A DNA stretch of 64,000 nucleotides, from NCBI GenBank assembly GCA_001630475.1, contig KV419437.1:226053-290052 (forward strand), given 5' to 3'. This DNA is from Sistotremastrum niveocremeum HHB9708 (taxonomy: Eukaryota; Basidiomycota; Agaricomycetes; Sistotremastrales; Sistotremastraceae). The notes below the pieces were generated by a model. The model saw only the letters and a list, made by a program, of their open reading frames with translations, did no database searches and was not told the DNA's origin. Below are positions 1 through 12,270 of this stretch, piece by piece; within the stretch, counting starts at the first letter, position 1; the number at the start of each line of letters is the position of its first letter. The position numbers and the translations under genes were made by a program.

Positions 1-1
1 T

Positions 2-760
2 CACAGATCTCAGCCAGCGGCTGCGAAAAAAAGACGTGCACCAGGCACTGACTCTGAAGCTAAGCGACCGAGAACTCGGCGTCGTATAGAATTTGCCCAA
101 GATGCCGAGAGCGTCGCTGAGGCAACATGGAGTGGGGAAGACGCGCCGTCATCCGGAGAGGAAGATGAAGTTGTTGAAGTCGCTGCTGCGAGTGCCGGAG
201 CGAAAGTGGACATTTCTACCGCTACAAAATACGCCAACGAAGCTCGTCGTCTTGCGAAGAAGAGTGGGGCTAGCCTCAAAGCTGTGAAGCAACTCGTAGA
301 CGAGATTTACGCGAAACACATCCCAAAACATCCTCCTTTTCCGCCCGACGGTCCTAAGGACTGGGCAGATGTATATATCAGCGCCAAATCCGCTGGTGTG
401 GACAGTGCGTGGCTTTCAGAGCGCATGCTTGGATGGATCTCCAAAATACTTGCCCGCGACACCGTCCCACTATCGGTCATTGTCCGGGTGAGCCGAGCTC
501 TAAAGAATCTCGCATTGGCTTTAGGAGATGAGACACACTTGGAATACCTCGATAAAGTCAACCAAGCAAATCGGAAATGGTGGCTTGGAAGTATCACGCT
601 GTCCTCATCTGCCTCTGAATTCGCCAACGCGATGACGCTTCTCTTGGAGGCGAATGCACGAGGTGAACTGAATTTTCAAGAACAGCAGGAAATTGAAGAC
701 CACTGGAAAAAGAGTTGGAGGACGGGTCTCAGAAAATTTGGTCCAAAGTCGAAAGTGTAA
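2..760 (+). CDS. Lineage-specific protein, 3' part (5' end outside window)
   Basis: The frame is open from the first bases of the window to the TAA at 758-760, giving about 252 residues of a longer protein. The visible N-terminal part is basic and nuclear-localisation-like (KKRRAPG, KRPRTRRR) and is followed by an acidic Glu/Asp stretch. From about base 206 an alpha-helical domain begins, with FPP, a W-rich turn, KWWLGSI and a C-terminal helix ending at the stop. The same domain, with matching landmarks (HPNFPP, WVSGRIKDWIS, RWWLGMISSS), forms the C-terminus of the gene at 4251-6006, so the two are diverged tandem paralogues. I do not recognise the family. A start inside the window is unlikely because the frame runs off the edge. 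Confidence 0.7.
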   Translation, partial: HRSQPAAAKKRRAPGTDSEAKRPRTRRRIEFAQDAESVAEATWSGEDAPSSGEEDEVVEVAAASAGAKVDISTATKYANEARRLAKKSGASLKAVKQLVDEIYAKHIPKHPPFPPDGPKDWADVYISAKSAGVDSAWLSERMLGWISKILARDTVPLSVIVRVSRALKNLALALGDETHLEYLDKVNQANRKWWLGSITLSSSASEFANAMTLLLEANARGELNFQEQQEIEDHWKKSWRTGLRKFGPKSKV

Positions 761-3700
761 TTGTGCCACAACGGGAAATGGCGATCAATTACAGATGACA
801 GTGCGTATAGCCGTAGCTTTTGTTACATTTGCACGACGATCCAATCCTAATGCTGCTATTGTGAAATGTACTGTATGATGGGGAAGCCACGCATGTGGAC
901 GGCTTGTCAGAATCTTGATTAACACTCCATTGTCAAACTCTCTTCGATAATGCAAACAGCTTGATCAGTTGACATACGACCTGAGTCAGGAGAAAAGACG
1001 ATCACCCCCAGCTTGAGAGTGCCCAGAGACTGACGCAATGGCATTATTGTTTTAGAGTCACTGTGAGCCCTGGCGCGGGGGATAAACAACGCAAAACAAC
1101 GTCCGAACGTTGATTGCGGTCGGATCAGCGTATTCGGCTGAACGACGCGACTTGAGCCAACAACTCCAAATTCGCTAAGTCCAGCTCGAAACCCCTCAGC
1201 CGGCATGTTGTGATTTCGAAGCGAAATATATCATTGATTTTCAAGCGCTCCTTTAAGGGAAGATATGAATTTATGTTAATCATTGGAATATACAGGTTCA
1301 AAACGAGTGATCCTCGTGAAGGAATGGCGTAGATACAAATTGATAGACGAAGGGGGAGTATTCCTAGTCATATCCTACGGGCGAGCCAATGATGATGCGT
1401 CAAAAGCTGGCTTTCAGAACGAAAGAAGATCGTGCGTACCCTGTGATTATTGGATATTGCTGATTTCTCTCCTTTCCCCAATGCTACACTTCCTGGAGCC
1501 TAAACCAAACCCGCCAAACAAACTGACGTAGGGCGCGTAAGCTAAGTGCAGAATTGATTTCCTCCAGAGGAACAGCGTTGATGGGGTGAGAGTGGCCCGT
1601 TCTTGACGGTATAGATCTGAGGTTGAGATGAGGACTTTCTGAGGCAGCGAGATAAGGTTTAATAGCATGGACAGAGAGGCTTGCTAGAAGACAGCGAGGA
1701 GCCGATGAGACCGTCGTTGGACATGTCGATTTCGAGAGAAAGGTTCGGCGAAGGCCGTATTAGCCGAGTCATGTGATCGACGGTTTCAACTTGGGCCAAA
1801 CACAGATCAACACTCTCCTCGTCTTTTCTTCACCACCACCACTGCTACCAACCACCGTAGGCCCCGAGCCTCGCTTTTCGTAATACTCGACCTCTGTTTC
1901 CTCCAGACCCCGACCGACGCTCCAGCATCACCGCCAGACAGCCCTTCAACAATCCCAGCTTGACCCCCGCCCCTCTTCGCCGGTCGCCAACGACTAAGCC
2001 AACGACGCTAGATTGCCCGACTCTGCCAAGCCATTGCGCTCAGGGTGCTTTTTGACCTTCAAGACTACTTAGAAGGAGCCCCCACATACTGCCTTCCGGT
2101 GAGTCTCTCTGTGCGTTCGCTTCCACAAGCTATTAATATCTAAACCTGTGAAGCAGTTTCTTTCGCATTATCTTAGGGCATGTGAGTTATGCCCGTTGAA
2201 AGTTTACGACAAATGTCTCATGCTCCCTTCTCCCAGAGTCCATCGGCTTCAGCAAATTCTTGACAGTGGAAGAGTGTGGGATGGTGATGACTGTCTGGGC
2301 GAAGGCCGCGGGAAAGAGTGGATCTGAGGCGGAAATATGCGTTTGAAGGTTGCGGGAATGCCGGAGAGGACTCTTTGCAAGTTTTAGGACATTTACTGTA
2401 CTTAGAACTATTAGAGTCATCAATAATACTGATTTTTATGATTATTACTACGTGATTTCTCTCATGACTTCAAGTACAAAACAGTGTCAGAAACAGCCAC
2501 AAAACGTCCAAAAGGCGGCTCTGGATGGTCTAACCGAGATCCTAGATACGCTGAAGAGCGACACTCAGACTAAGATTTTAAGTGTGCAAACGAACAGGGA
2601 TGTTCACGGACTAGGGCTACATTTTCGGGAACATTCGAGTGGTTCGGCTGTGACATACGCGTGACCGTCGGACCTGAATATCCGTGCTGCGAGGGCTCAC
2701 AGTGAGTGTGACAGGAAGTTTGGACAGATCGCAGATTAGGACGTCAGGTGGTAGAGCTCCTTGTGGCCGCTAATACGTCGGGGGCGTCCCATATTGAGCG
2801 CCTCGCAGCTGATGTTGATGATGGCTTGCCACCACTGCATTGAGTTCGTTCCCTACGTTTTTCGGCCTGATAATTAGCCCACAGTTCCCTTGCTGTACGA
2901 GTTGTGCCTTGAACCCTTGCTTCACGTCATAATACATCAAATCGCTGCGTTGCATCTCGTGGTAGGCAGCGATCAAAATGAGGCGTCCGGAAGGAAGAAT
3001 AGCCACGTAAACCATCGTGAGGTTTGTCGAGCGTCTTCCCAGGTGTAGACCGAGTGTTCGTCATCGCTGCGACCAGGGGACACGAAGGTCCTGGGTTGAA
3101 GATCTAGTCCACAACTCTTCCTTCCCGCGCGCGATTAGGCTGTCTTGCTAAAATGCCTGCAAGATACAGGATGCGGCAGACTGTTCAGGAGTGCGGGGCC
3201 GAGAGATTGACAGACTTACTAGTAAAGAGATGTCTGAGAAACACGTTGTTGAACTTCGACATCAAATGATAACAAAGCGCGTTCAGATAGCGGAGATCAT
3301 GGCGAGAATGAAATGAATGGTCAAGTGAGCTATTGACCCTGCCAATGGACCCTGCACGTCGAGTCGAAGTCGCAGGTATCGGAATCAAATCGGATCATCG
3401 GAATGCTGAAGCGTTGTTGACACTTGTTGTCCATTAACCTCTTGAGCTCATTCTTGGAGGGATCCACAACGAAAGGGCTAGCGCTCATGATCAGTCTGAT
3501 GTCAATCCATTTTCTTCAGGGTCTGTATGGCGCATGATAAAAGTGCATGGAATTGTCCCACAACTGTGTTTTCACCTCCTAAGGAATGTTGGATGAAATT
3601 CATGGAATGCAGCTTCTATGCTTTTCTGCTACTGTAATGTCGACTATGATCTCAAATTTTGATTCTTCCTGCTATGGGAGATCAAATTGTAAGGCTCCAA

Positions 3701-4250
3701 CAACACGAAAAATTGTATGTATCAATGATCTGCTTAGTATTGTGCTGCTGATCGACGTCACAGACATTCGATTCATCATCAAAAGGCAAGGACGGCTTCA
3801 ACCTCGTCCAGCTGATTGGGCAGCGTTCCCTTTGGACAGCGATATATCGGTTGATGTGCCTAATGCACCTCGATGCCAGTCCACGCTGTAGCTTCTAATT
3901 TAGCTTAGGGCCACCTTATCTGTTCCTGCTTCGGCCCGCTAGTCGCGAAAGTGGAAAGATCCAAGTTCGACAGCAATCTTGAAATACATTGAATCAGCTC
4001 TCTCAAGTTCCAGCTAATCCCCCCCCCCTGCTGATCTGCTTGGAACATAGTGACAGATCATCACTTGTTGTCCTGGCAGACACCATCTCATGAGCTCACC
4101 GCCTCAACTGTGCTACATACTGGTACCTCCGCGGGTATCCTCAAAGCATTCTCAGACAACTGAAACGACAGCAGAGTTCGCTCAGATAGGGTATGTTACA
4201 ATACACTCTTTCGGATCCTAATAGTAGTCTGACCAATTACCTAAAGGATT
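761..4250. other. 3.5 kb intergenic region without a supported gene
   Basis: No conserved protein is recognisable on either strand. Bases 1800-2100 are C/T-rich and end in a donor-like CCGGTGAGTC, which looks like a 5' UTR exon that no coding exon follows. A minus-strand frame of 81 codons at 2770-3015 and a plus-strand frame of 101 codons at 3586-3891 have no recognisable motif. A run of C lies at about 4020-4027. The region may hold a decayed gene or a non-coding transcript. Confidence 0.4.
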
Positions 4251-6006
4251 ATGAGTGGAAGTTCAACATGCCCACCTCTGGCCTTACCCGTGGTTTCTTC
4301 CACTATGGATCAGCCTCGAATAGAGACATCACTGGCTTCATTCCTGAGGGTTGATGATCTACCTCAGACACGTCTTGAAGCTTGGCCATGGGGTACACAG
4401 GTGCTACGGGACGATCACTGCGGAACGCTTCCTCCGCCGGGCTTCATTGACGATCCTCAAGATCAAGCGCTGAGTGACCCAGGTACTCATGACCAACATC
4501 GCGCGATTCTGAAACGATTATTTTCCCTTGTCATCAGTGAGCGTTGTGATAGATTCCGTTGCGTCCATCATATTCTGACGCGAGCCGGTGCTCCTTGCAG
4601 AAACTCGATTAGATATTGATAGAGTCACGGTGGCATCTATACAAGAGGGTCTGCGGAAGCAAGGCATGGCCCTTATAAATTGGCCTTACGGCACTCGGGA
4701 TATATTGTTACGTCCACCGATGATTCTCTCCAATGACGAGTTCCGTATCATCATTCGTGGATTTCTTCACCCCAACCCCGCAAGTCGAATACAGCTTGTT
4801 TCGCTGCATCATTGTGAGTGTCGTATTCCGCTGAATTTTCCAATAGGGGCTGAAATCGGCTCCCTACAAGTTCCCAAAGACTCACACCCGGCGTGTATAT
4901 CTTATCGAACTTCTTATGATCAAGTCTCCTCACACCGACTCATCACGCAGACCCAAACCGATGGCCGTAGCAGTGCCCCAGGTACTGATACTATTGATCC
5001 TCAGGAATGCAGTTGCCATTTAGCGACTTGTTCACCCCCAAATTTCGCGGGTTTCGTTCGAGGGAACGAGCTTATATATGAAAACGTTTCACTTTCCCCG
5101 ACCCCAAGCCATGTTCAGGATTCCAGCGATTCCTCTTCAGAGATTATGAGTCCCGGGGACGGAAGTCCATCGCTGCATGAACTTCAGGCGATTCGAGCTG
5201 GAAAAAAGCCCGCGAGGGCTGACGACGATGGCCGTTCACACACGATGCTCGAGTCAGACGGTGGTCACGATCTCCAGGATAGCCTATATACCCCGACCAG
5301 AGAATCTGTTGCGGACGAGCCACGAATCGTATCCAGTTCTCAAGCCACTACTCCAAGTTTGGCACATAATCCGTCCGACGAGCACAGCAGCATGGATGTG
5401 GACTCTGGTCTCAGAACTGCCTCTGGTACAGACAAAAATGCACCGAGAGATGATGACTTCAAAGTCAAGCTCGCCGCCGCGGCAGATTATGCACAGCGCA
5501 CACGCACCCTCATATTGCAGGGCATCTTGGAACCCAATTTGGGAGCCCAAGTGATTGAAGAAACATTCAATGGTCTCATACCCAGACATCCTAATTTCCC
5601 GCCTCCTAATGAGGAATATTGGGAGAAACTCCTTTGCGACGCAAAAGCCGCGGGAATGGGAGCAGACTGGGTCTCCGGACGTATCAAGGATTGGATCTCG
5701 CACATTTTAGATCGAGAGACCATCGACATTTCGGAAATCATTCTTGTCATTAAGTCCCTCGCCAATCTCATCACTCTCGCCGATGTTCCTACGCAAAACG
5801 AGGCTTTTGCGAAGGTGCAGGAGACTATGCCTAGGTGGTGGCTTGGGATGATATCCTCATCTTCGAGTGATGCTGATCTTGGCCATGCGTACAAGATTCT
5901 TTGGCAAGCCCAGGCATGCGATGTTGTCACCAACGAGGACCGCGAGGAGATCGTCAAGGCTTGGATGAAAAGTCTCGCGTCCCGCGGTCCGAGTTGCGAG
6001 CCATAA
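4251..6006 (+). CDS. Lineage-specific protein, paralogue of the gene at window start
   Basis: Two exons, 4251-4536 and 4601-6006, join in phase across a 64 nt intron that has a CTGAC branch site and a TTGCAG acceptor. The product is 563 residues. The N-terminal half contains a globular region with LEAWPWGT and, after the splice, IQEGLRKQG-MALINWP, a pattern I associate with uncharacterised Agaricomycete proteins. The middle (about residues 270-385) is Ser/Asp/Glu-rich and probably disordered. The last 150 residues are the helical domain shared with the gene at 2-760 (RHPNFPP, DWVSGRIKDWIS, RWWLGMISSS). Function is unknown. The spacing (3.5 kb apart, same strand) and shared domain suggest an old tandem duplication in which the C-terminal domain is the conserved part. 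Confidence 0.75.
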
Positions 6007-6563
6007 GCCAGCTGCTTGCAAATTGAGATTGGTGGTGGATATTTATTATGGGGCTGGATATCATCTTCCACATGACGATTTTGTGATTATAAGGCTGTGT
6101 AGGATCTGACGCCGATGAAGGTGTTCAGCTCTGAACCTCATCTGTTCATATCAGGTATCAGTACAGCATAACGGACCCCGAACACCGAACTGCACTATCT
6201 GGTTCGCATTCAATTATCTTTTTGTTGCTATTCAGTGTACGACATTGGGCAACCATATATGTTTAGTATAGGTTTGAATATACGCCCTCTGCATAAACTT
6301 TAGAATCAACAAGGATATCCTTGATTTCTTAAGCGAGTCGGAGAACGGAAGCTGAACGTGGATGGGAGGCCGAAGCCTCCAGGAGCTCAGCCGAGTTTGT
6401 AGTCGTCCTCCTGCTCCGTCCAGCTCTTTCCGTCTATAGCCATCATCTCTTCGACCGACGTTCTTTCATTTCCGTTTTCAATCAACTCATTAGAAAAAAA
6501 GCCTTAACTTCAAACTGTGTATCATATTCAATCTTCCTGGTCGTTGCAGGCGACCTACATCCC
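6007..6563. promoter_or_regulatory. Intergenic region: downstream of 4251-6006, upstream of ERF2
   Basis: The 557 bases hold no gene. The last 170 bases (from about 6395) are C/T-rich and resemble a fungal 5' UTR/promoter. No clear TATA box was found. Confidence 0.35.
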
Positions 6564-8874
6564 ATGAACCCCCCATCTCCCGACAACACTTCGTTCGACC
6601 ATAGTGCAGGCGACACTACAGCGGATACGTCTGCAGACAGGTCCAGCACTGCACATCTCCTCACTGCTTCTACCTATCGAGCTCGAAGCGGCTCAGTCGC
6701 GTCTTCTCGTTCGCGAGGTACTCGATCAGGCTCCGTCGCATACCCCCCTCTTCCATTTGGTCCTCAGCCCTACAACACAGGCTTTCAGAGCACTGGAGCA
6801 GCGCAAAATGCCCCGCCTCATGTTAGCTCGACCCATGCTGAAGGCATCCAGCCGCCAGCCTCCTTTTTCCGCCCATCACGACCGAACAACAATTACATTC
6901 CCTCACTGCCATCATCCCCACCTCGACCCTCTGAATTTCACAGCTCATCTTTGACGCTGCCTACGGAAATTGAAAACCCCAATCTACCCTTTGCAGGTAG
7001 TCCATTCGTCAAGCAGCTTACTCATCATGGGAACTTTTCCGCAGGAGCTGTAGGAGTGGGAAGAGGAGAGACGACGAAGGAACCAATTTTGGACGATCCA
7101 GCATACACTCTACGTCGGCCTGAAAAGCTGCAGCTGAACCGAGAACCATTGCTCCCGATTAGTGGAAGCGGTGGGCTTTGGAAGCCAGCAGTGCCATCCT
7201 CACCGCAGGTAACCCGCACGCGATCACCTACCCAAACACACTCCCCGACAGGCTCTCGTGTACGGTTATCCTTGGAGAAGATATTCAAACGAACGGTGTC
7301 GCCCGAGCAATCTGTGATTTCCTTGCCTCGGAAAAGCAGTGATAGACGGAAAAGTCTGGCTACGAGTGTGAGAGATGACGCTCACTTGCCTTCCAATGGT
7401 CAGAATCGAGTACACTCGTCGGATATTAGAGCATCGCAGGACTACTTCTCATCTCTTGCAAACCGGAAACCATCACCACCTTCGTCCATCTCAACAGCAC
7501 ATACCACTTCACGCCATCCCCCATTCTACCCCAACCCACCTGGAACTAAGCCGCCTGCCCGGATACCTTTCAAACCCGCATTGGCTCCTGGTAGAAAACG
7601 GCCATTGAAGAATTACGTCGGCTATCCATCTCAAAATAAATTCTTCTTTGGCGGCCGTCTGCTAACTGGCGGTGACTCGATTATTCCCTTCCTATGCACC
7701 CTCCTTGTCGTCTTTGGGGTGACAGGCGTGTGGTTCGGGACGACATGTGTATGGTGGTGGCACAACAAAAGTCCTGCTGTCGCTGGCGCTGGTGCATACT
7801 TGGCGTTGATCACGATTTCAAATCTCTTTGCAGCCGTGAGCATTAGTCTATCCACATCTGAACTTGTTCCTGATATCGAAACTTGAACCAGGCATTCCGA
7901 GATCCTGGCATCCTGCCGCGGGATATGGATCCTGACCCTCCATATCCTGCTACCTCTCCGTCTGATGGGGGCACACGAGTACCCCTACCTCGTGATTTGA
8001 AGATTCGTGATGGATAGTACGCTAAGCTCTCTACCTTTAATGTTAACGCTGCCTGACCGGATTCGTTAGCGTTCGGGTGAAGTATTGTACAACGTGCGAA
8101 ACGTATCGGCCGCCTCGATCGAGTCATTGTAGAATGGTAAGCTTGGCTCGGATACCTGCCAAATTCATCGGCTGATCTTCGTATGCAGTGTGATAACTGT
8201 GTTGATGGATGCGATCATCATTGTCAATGGCTCAACAACTGCGTCGGCCGCAGAAATTATACCTCTTTCATTGTCTTATTATTATCCGCCGTGCGTGTCT
8301 TCAACATCCACATGTAAAGCGAGCGAGACTGATTCTCGGATGCAAATAGGCTCTTACACTGGTCATGGTGATCATTACTTCCGCGCTTCATATTCACTTC
8401 TTAGTTTCCGACGACGGATTCGACTTCGATCAAGCCCTACGGCATGGTGCAGGAAGTGCGGTCGGCTTTTGTCTTGGAATTGTTGTGATCTGGCCCGTTC
8501 TCGCTCTAATGTCCTATCACGTCCGGGTACGTATATGTCGGCTTACCTGATCTTGCTCAAATGCTTACATATCCCTCACTCCTTGGCTCGATCCGAACCA
8601 ATAGCTTCTTCTCTTCAACATTACGACGATCGAACAAGTCCGGAATCAAGCGCATAAGAAGTTGGTTCCTGGACCTCCACCTCCGAACCCGTTCACGCTG
8701 GGCCGGTGGTATCGGAATTTGGCTTACTTATTGTGTCGTCCCTCGGGGTATACGTGGATTGAGGCGGATGGTGTGAAGTTGATTGATCAGCGAGAGTTTG
8801 GACCTTGGGCCTGGCGGAATGGGAACGCAAATGCGCGGAACGAGGGTGTTTGGGAGCATGAGAGACACGGTTAA
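6564..8874 (+). CDS. ERF2: Palmitoyltransferase, DHHC family (Erf2 type)
   Basis: Six exons (6564-7835, 7892-8016, 8070-8136, 8189-8290, 8350-8526, 8605-8874) give 670 residues; all introns are 52-78 nt. The enzyme S-acylates cysteines of membrane proteins; yeast Erf2 modifies Ras at the ER. The cysteine-rich domain reads [19 protein letters not shown], with the catalytic DHHC at residues 497-500 and the NNCVGRRNY block after it. Two membrane segments precede the domain (about 370-395 and 402-425) and two follow (about 515-540 and 560-580). TTIE at 588-591 matches the family TTxE motif. The first about 345 residues are Ser/Pro-rich and probably disordered, longer than in yeast Erf2 but common in basidiomycetes. 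No Erf4 partner is visible in the window. It converges with the gene at 9077-9989. Confidence 0.93.
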
Positions 8875-9076
8875 TTTTGAACTCTTCCTAACTGGGCATC
8901 TTTTTCTTTCACCATTATATTTCTGTTTATGTTTCAATGCCCTCATGGCTGCGTGTTTTATAATAATAATTGCATCTGATTCTATCACTCGTTCTATTAC
9001 TGTTGTATTACGGCTGTTACTGGAAGAAACCTCGGAGTCACTGCAAGAAAATGTCTGTGGAATAAGGACGGAGTGA

Positions 9077-9989
9077 TCACGCTTTGAGCATGATTTCGCG
9101 AGCCTTCTGCTTTTGCATCCATTCGATGTAATGAGGGACGTCCTATGAGATAGAGATGAGATGAAGTAACATCACAGGTGAAACACAGCGCTCACGTTTG
9201 AGATCTGGCTTGGCATGCTGTGCTCTGCGACGAAATTCGGAATATTTCCTCCGGGCGTTGAGCTCGTCGCCATGATCCATTCCACACCACCATCCTCAAG
9301 CTCCTTGATATACTCGACACTGACGTAACGCCCTCGGACCGCCTTCTCTTCCTTTTCTGCCAAAGCTTCATCTCCGGGCGAAGACAGATCTATCGGGATG
9401 GAGACGATATAGCCTTCTTTCGGTATACCGGGACTCGAAGGCGGGAGATGGGTGAGTTGATAGACGGTGAATACACGAGGGGAGACGGGGGGAGGGAATT
9501 TGTAGTAAAGCGTCCAGATTGAACCGTATGATGAGAGCTCCTTGACCAACGTGACTTTCTCGAGTTCCGGGATGAACCTACGGTCAACGCCGATGAGGTC
9601 AGGACGTCGTCACAAACGTTCATGAGGCGAGAGTGGGAGTACGTACTCTCGCTCATGTTCAGCTTTCTTCACACCGAGTCCTTTCCAGAAATCTTCGAAT
9701 GAGCCGACTGAGGGCGAGTGGACGGAATGACGGGCGTGCCAGCCTGCTCCGTCTTTGGAGGTCTTGGAACGAGAACAGGTCTTTACTGTATTTTTGCAAT
9801 AGGATTTTCCCTGCTTCCACTTTCTGGACTCGTCAATGAGTGCCTTTCCAGCGGCGATGAGCGCATCTTCAGCGGGAATGTCTACAGCATAGCATGTACT
9901 TTGTTAGTTGAGAACATTGACAGATGGAGAAAGAGCGCACTTGATGGAGTGTAAGGTGTGATGGAGAGATAGAGGTCTTGGGAGGACAT
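9077..9989 (-). CDS. DUF3074 (START-like fold) domain protein
   Basis: Four exons (9941-9989, 9647-9881, 9196-9577, 9077-9142) join in phase and give 243 residues. The start ATG sits in a CCACCATG context. The sequence WHARHSVHSP, then SFEDFWKGLGVKKAEHE, is the N-terminal signature I associate with DUF3074. The central region (LVKELSSYGSIWTLYY to YVSVEYIKELEDGGVEW) alternates beta strands, as expected of a START/SRPBCC-like lipid-binding fold, and the C-terminal helix ends VPHYIEWMQKQK. No signal peptide or membrane segment is visible, so a cytosolic location is likely. The ligand is unknown. The gene converges on ERF2 (203 bp between stops) and lies head to tail with the bL27m gene. Confidence 0.85.
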
Positions 9990-10229
9990 GGTGGTTGCTG
10001 TTCAAGTGATGGGAACTGAGTGAGAGCGAGTGGGAGTCCGGCACACGAGTCGATTTGAGGGAGCCAGGACTTGATCGGGAGTTGCGCATAATAAACCCAT
10101 CAAAGCGAATTCAGAAATATCGGCAGAAATCGTTGGTCATCATGCATCATCGCTACTAATACACATAATACCTCTTCGGATATCACGAAGAGTTCCTGAA
10201 CACAGCCCACCGACTCGCTCTCCTAGTCG

Positions 10230-10876
10230 CTATAAGCCCAGCACGCGTCTCGGCGACTCGACTTCGCGAGCTATCCGCTCCTCCTCTTTGATGCGGTTCA
10301 GGTCGACCAGACCAAAGTGTCGACTTCGTCCTTCACTGCTCTCGTCTCGGGGAAGCTTCTCTCCACGTTCCAGCACGAGCCCTACGAAGCGGCGTTGTTT
10401 GCTCATCCATTTTTCGGTGTAGAAGCGAACGAATCCGGGCGCGACGGCATATATCGTATGATCACGACCCATCTTGACCTGAGTGGCAGGAAGGCAATTG
10501 TATTAGAAATGTGGCAGGAGTGATTGAAACGAGGGACCCACATGTTGTCCCGGATGAAATTGTGTACCTCGTTGCCGCACGATGATGTTCCCTGGAACGC
10601 AATATTGATCTATACGACAACCATGTCAGATATCCAAAATCGAGTGGCAGAGATGACGTCGAACCAGAGAATTTCTTTATTCCAAGTCTTTTGCCAGGAG
10701 AGCCTCCATGGTTGCGCACGGTGCCTCCAGCACGCTTTGTAGCGGTTCTCACTTGTCCAACACCTGCGAAAAAATTAGAATGTTCCGTAGTTAGGAAACA
10801 CATGCCACTAACGAGACAATAACCACTTGGGATCAAGTGGCACATTGGCTGTGAGGCTGCCAAAAAAGCGCTGCAT
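10230..10876 (-). CDS. MRP7: Mitochondrial large-subunit ribosomal protein bL27m
   Basis: Four exons (10813-10876, 10665-10763, 10542-10609, 10230-10478) give 159 residues. The structural core of the mitochondrial 54S subunit is recognisable: [11 protein letters not shown], then [17 protein letters not shown], then [20 protein letters not shown] and [16 protein letters not shown], the classic bL27 blocks near the peptidyl-transferase centre. I chose the ATG at 10876 (MQRFFGSL) because it gives a plausible short presequence and its exon ends at a GTTAGT donor in the right phase. An alternative ATG in another frame would need a poor donor. The C-terminal extension (about 60 residues after the bL27 core) is normal for fungal homologues. 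It shares a 128 bp upstream region with SKP1. Confidence 0.92.
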
Positions 10877-11004
10877 TCACAAAGGCAATGCGGAGTTTGA
10901 ATTGCCTAGATATAGGGATCAGGTTGCGGCCTGTCTTGGCCTCTCTCCAGTCACGCTGATCACCAACCCTTCTCACTCCTCTACCACCATCTCAAAACTT
11001 AACC
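10877..11004. promoter_or_regulatory. Shared divergent promoter of bL27m and SKP1
   Basis: Only 128 bp separate the two start codons, which point away from each other. The region must hold both 5' UTRs and core promoters. The SKP1-proximal part is C/T-rich (CTCCTCTACCACCATCTC), typical of fungal constitutive promoters. Confidence 0.6.
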
Positions 11005-11796
11005 ATGGTCCTCCTCGTCACCTCCGACAATGAACAGTTCACCGTCGAGAAGAAGGTCGCTGAACGCAGTGTACTCATCAAGAACATGCTCGAAGGTACG
11101 CCCTTGTCTACGGGCGCTCTGTCGCCTTTTCCTGGGGAATGAGCGATTAACACGTCCTCTCAGATGTCGGCGAGAGTGACCAGCCCATCCCTTTGCCCAA
11201 CGTCACGTCAAGCGTGCTAAAAAAGGTTCGTCGCTCGCGATTACCACTTGCGAAACTGCCACTGACTTTTTTCCCTTGTCCCTTGCTTTGTCTTATTCAG
11301 GTCTTGGAATACTGCGAACACCACAAGGAGGAACCTTTGCCCGTTGGCGACGATACTCAAGATGATTCGCGCAAGCGCACAACTGATATCAGCGAATGGG
11401 ATCAAAAGTTTATCACCGTTGATCAGGAGATGCTGTTTGAGATTATCCTCGCTGCCAACTACCTCGATATCAAAGCCCTTCTGTGAGCCCTGTCTTCTGA
11501 GCGTTTTCTATCACGATTCGAACGTATCGGATGCAGCGATGTCGGCTGCAAGACTGTCGCAAACATGATCAAGGGCAAAACTCCTGAGGAGATTCGCAAA
11601 CTCTTCAACATCGTCAACGACTTCACTCCCGAAGAGGAAGCGTGAGTTTTTCGTCTCCTTTCGTGTACTTTATCTCATCGCTTTCGTATGCTCCAGTCAA
11701 ATCAAGAAAGAAAACGTGAGTCTCTTATCACCCCATCACCACAATGCAACGACTGATTACGTTGTATTATCACAGGAATGGGCTGAGGACCGTTAG
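11005..11796 (+). CDS. SKP1: Skp1, adaptor subunit of SCF ubiquitin ligases
   Basis: Six exons (11005-11095, 11164-11225, 11301-11482, 11537-11641, 11697-11715, 11776-11796) give 159 residues, the usual Skp1 length. Skp1 links the cullin Cul1 to F-box proteins. The N-terminal BTB/POZ part starts [16 protein letters not shown]. The middle has the acidic linker followed by [18 protein letters not shown] and [12 protein letters not shown]. The F-box-binding C-terminus reads [14 protein letters not shown], then [20 protein letters not shown]. The last two exons are only 19 and 21 nt. Four F-box genes in this window (25.6-29.6 and 57.9-61.9 kb) are potential partners. The 474 bp between this stop and the capping-enzyme start hold only a short 3' UTR and a C-rich promoter. 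Confidence 0.97.
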
Positions 11797-12270
11797 GCTG
11801 CGCACTGACTTTACTTTGAAACATCGAATCGTATACGCTCTTCTTAGTTTCTTTTCTCACTCTCTTGCACTGAAGTTTTCCATGTATATCTACTTTACGA
11901 GTCTTTTCTTCTCCGTAGAAAGCTGTGGAATGATAATTGACTCACCGAAGTGACCGACTCTTCTCTCGTCTGATTATGTCATTGTGCTTACGTACATTGT
12001 GCGGACTGTCCGTAGCCGCCATATCCGGTGTCTAGCGCGGCAACTTCACGCCTGTCCTGCTCGTCGTCTGCATGCCCCTTGCCGCCACTGAAATCCAGCC
12101 CATACCTCACCGAAAGTCTCTCTAGGCAACTCAACATTCATCGCACAGTAATCACACGACAAAAGCGTGCCTTATCAGCCGGCTTGTCTCGGCACGTCTC
12201 AGTGACTCTTCATCCACTCCTTTCTTAGACTCCTGAATCAAAAAAAGACTGGCCACTCTCGAGAAAACGC

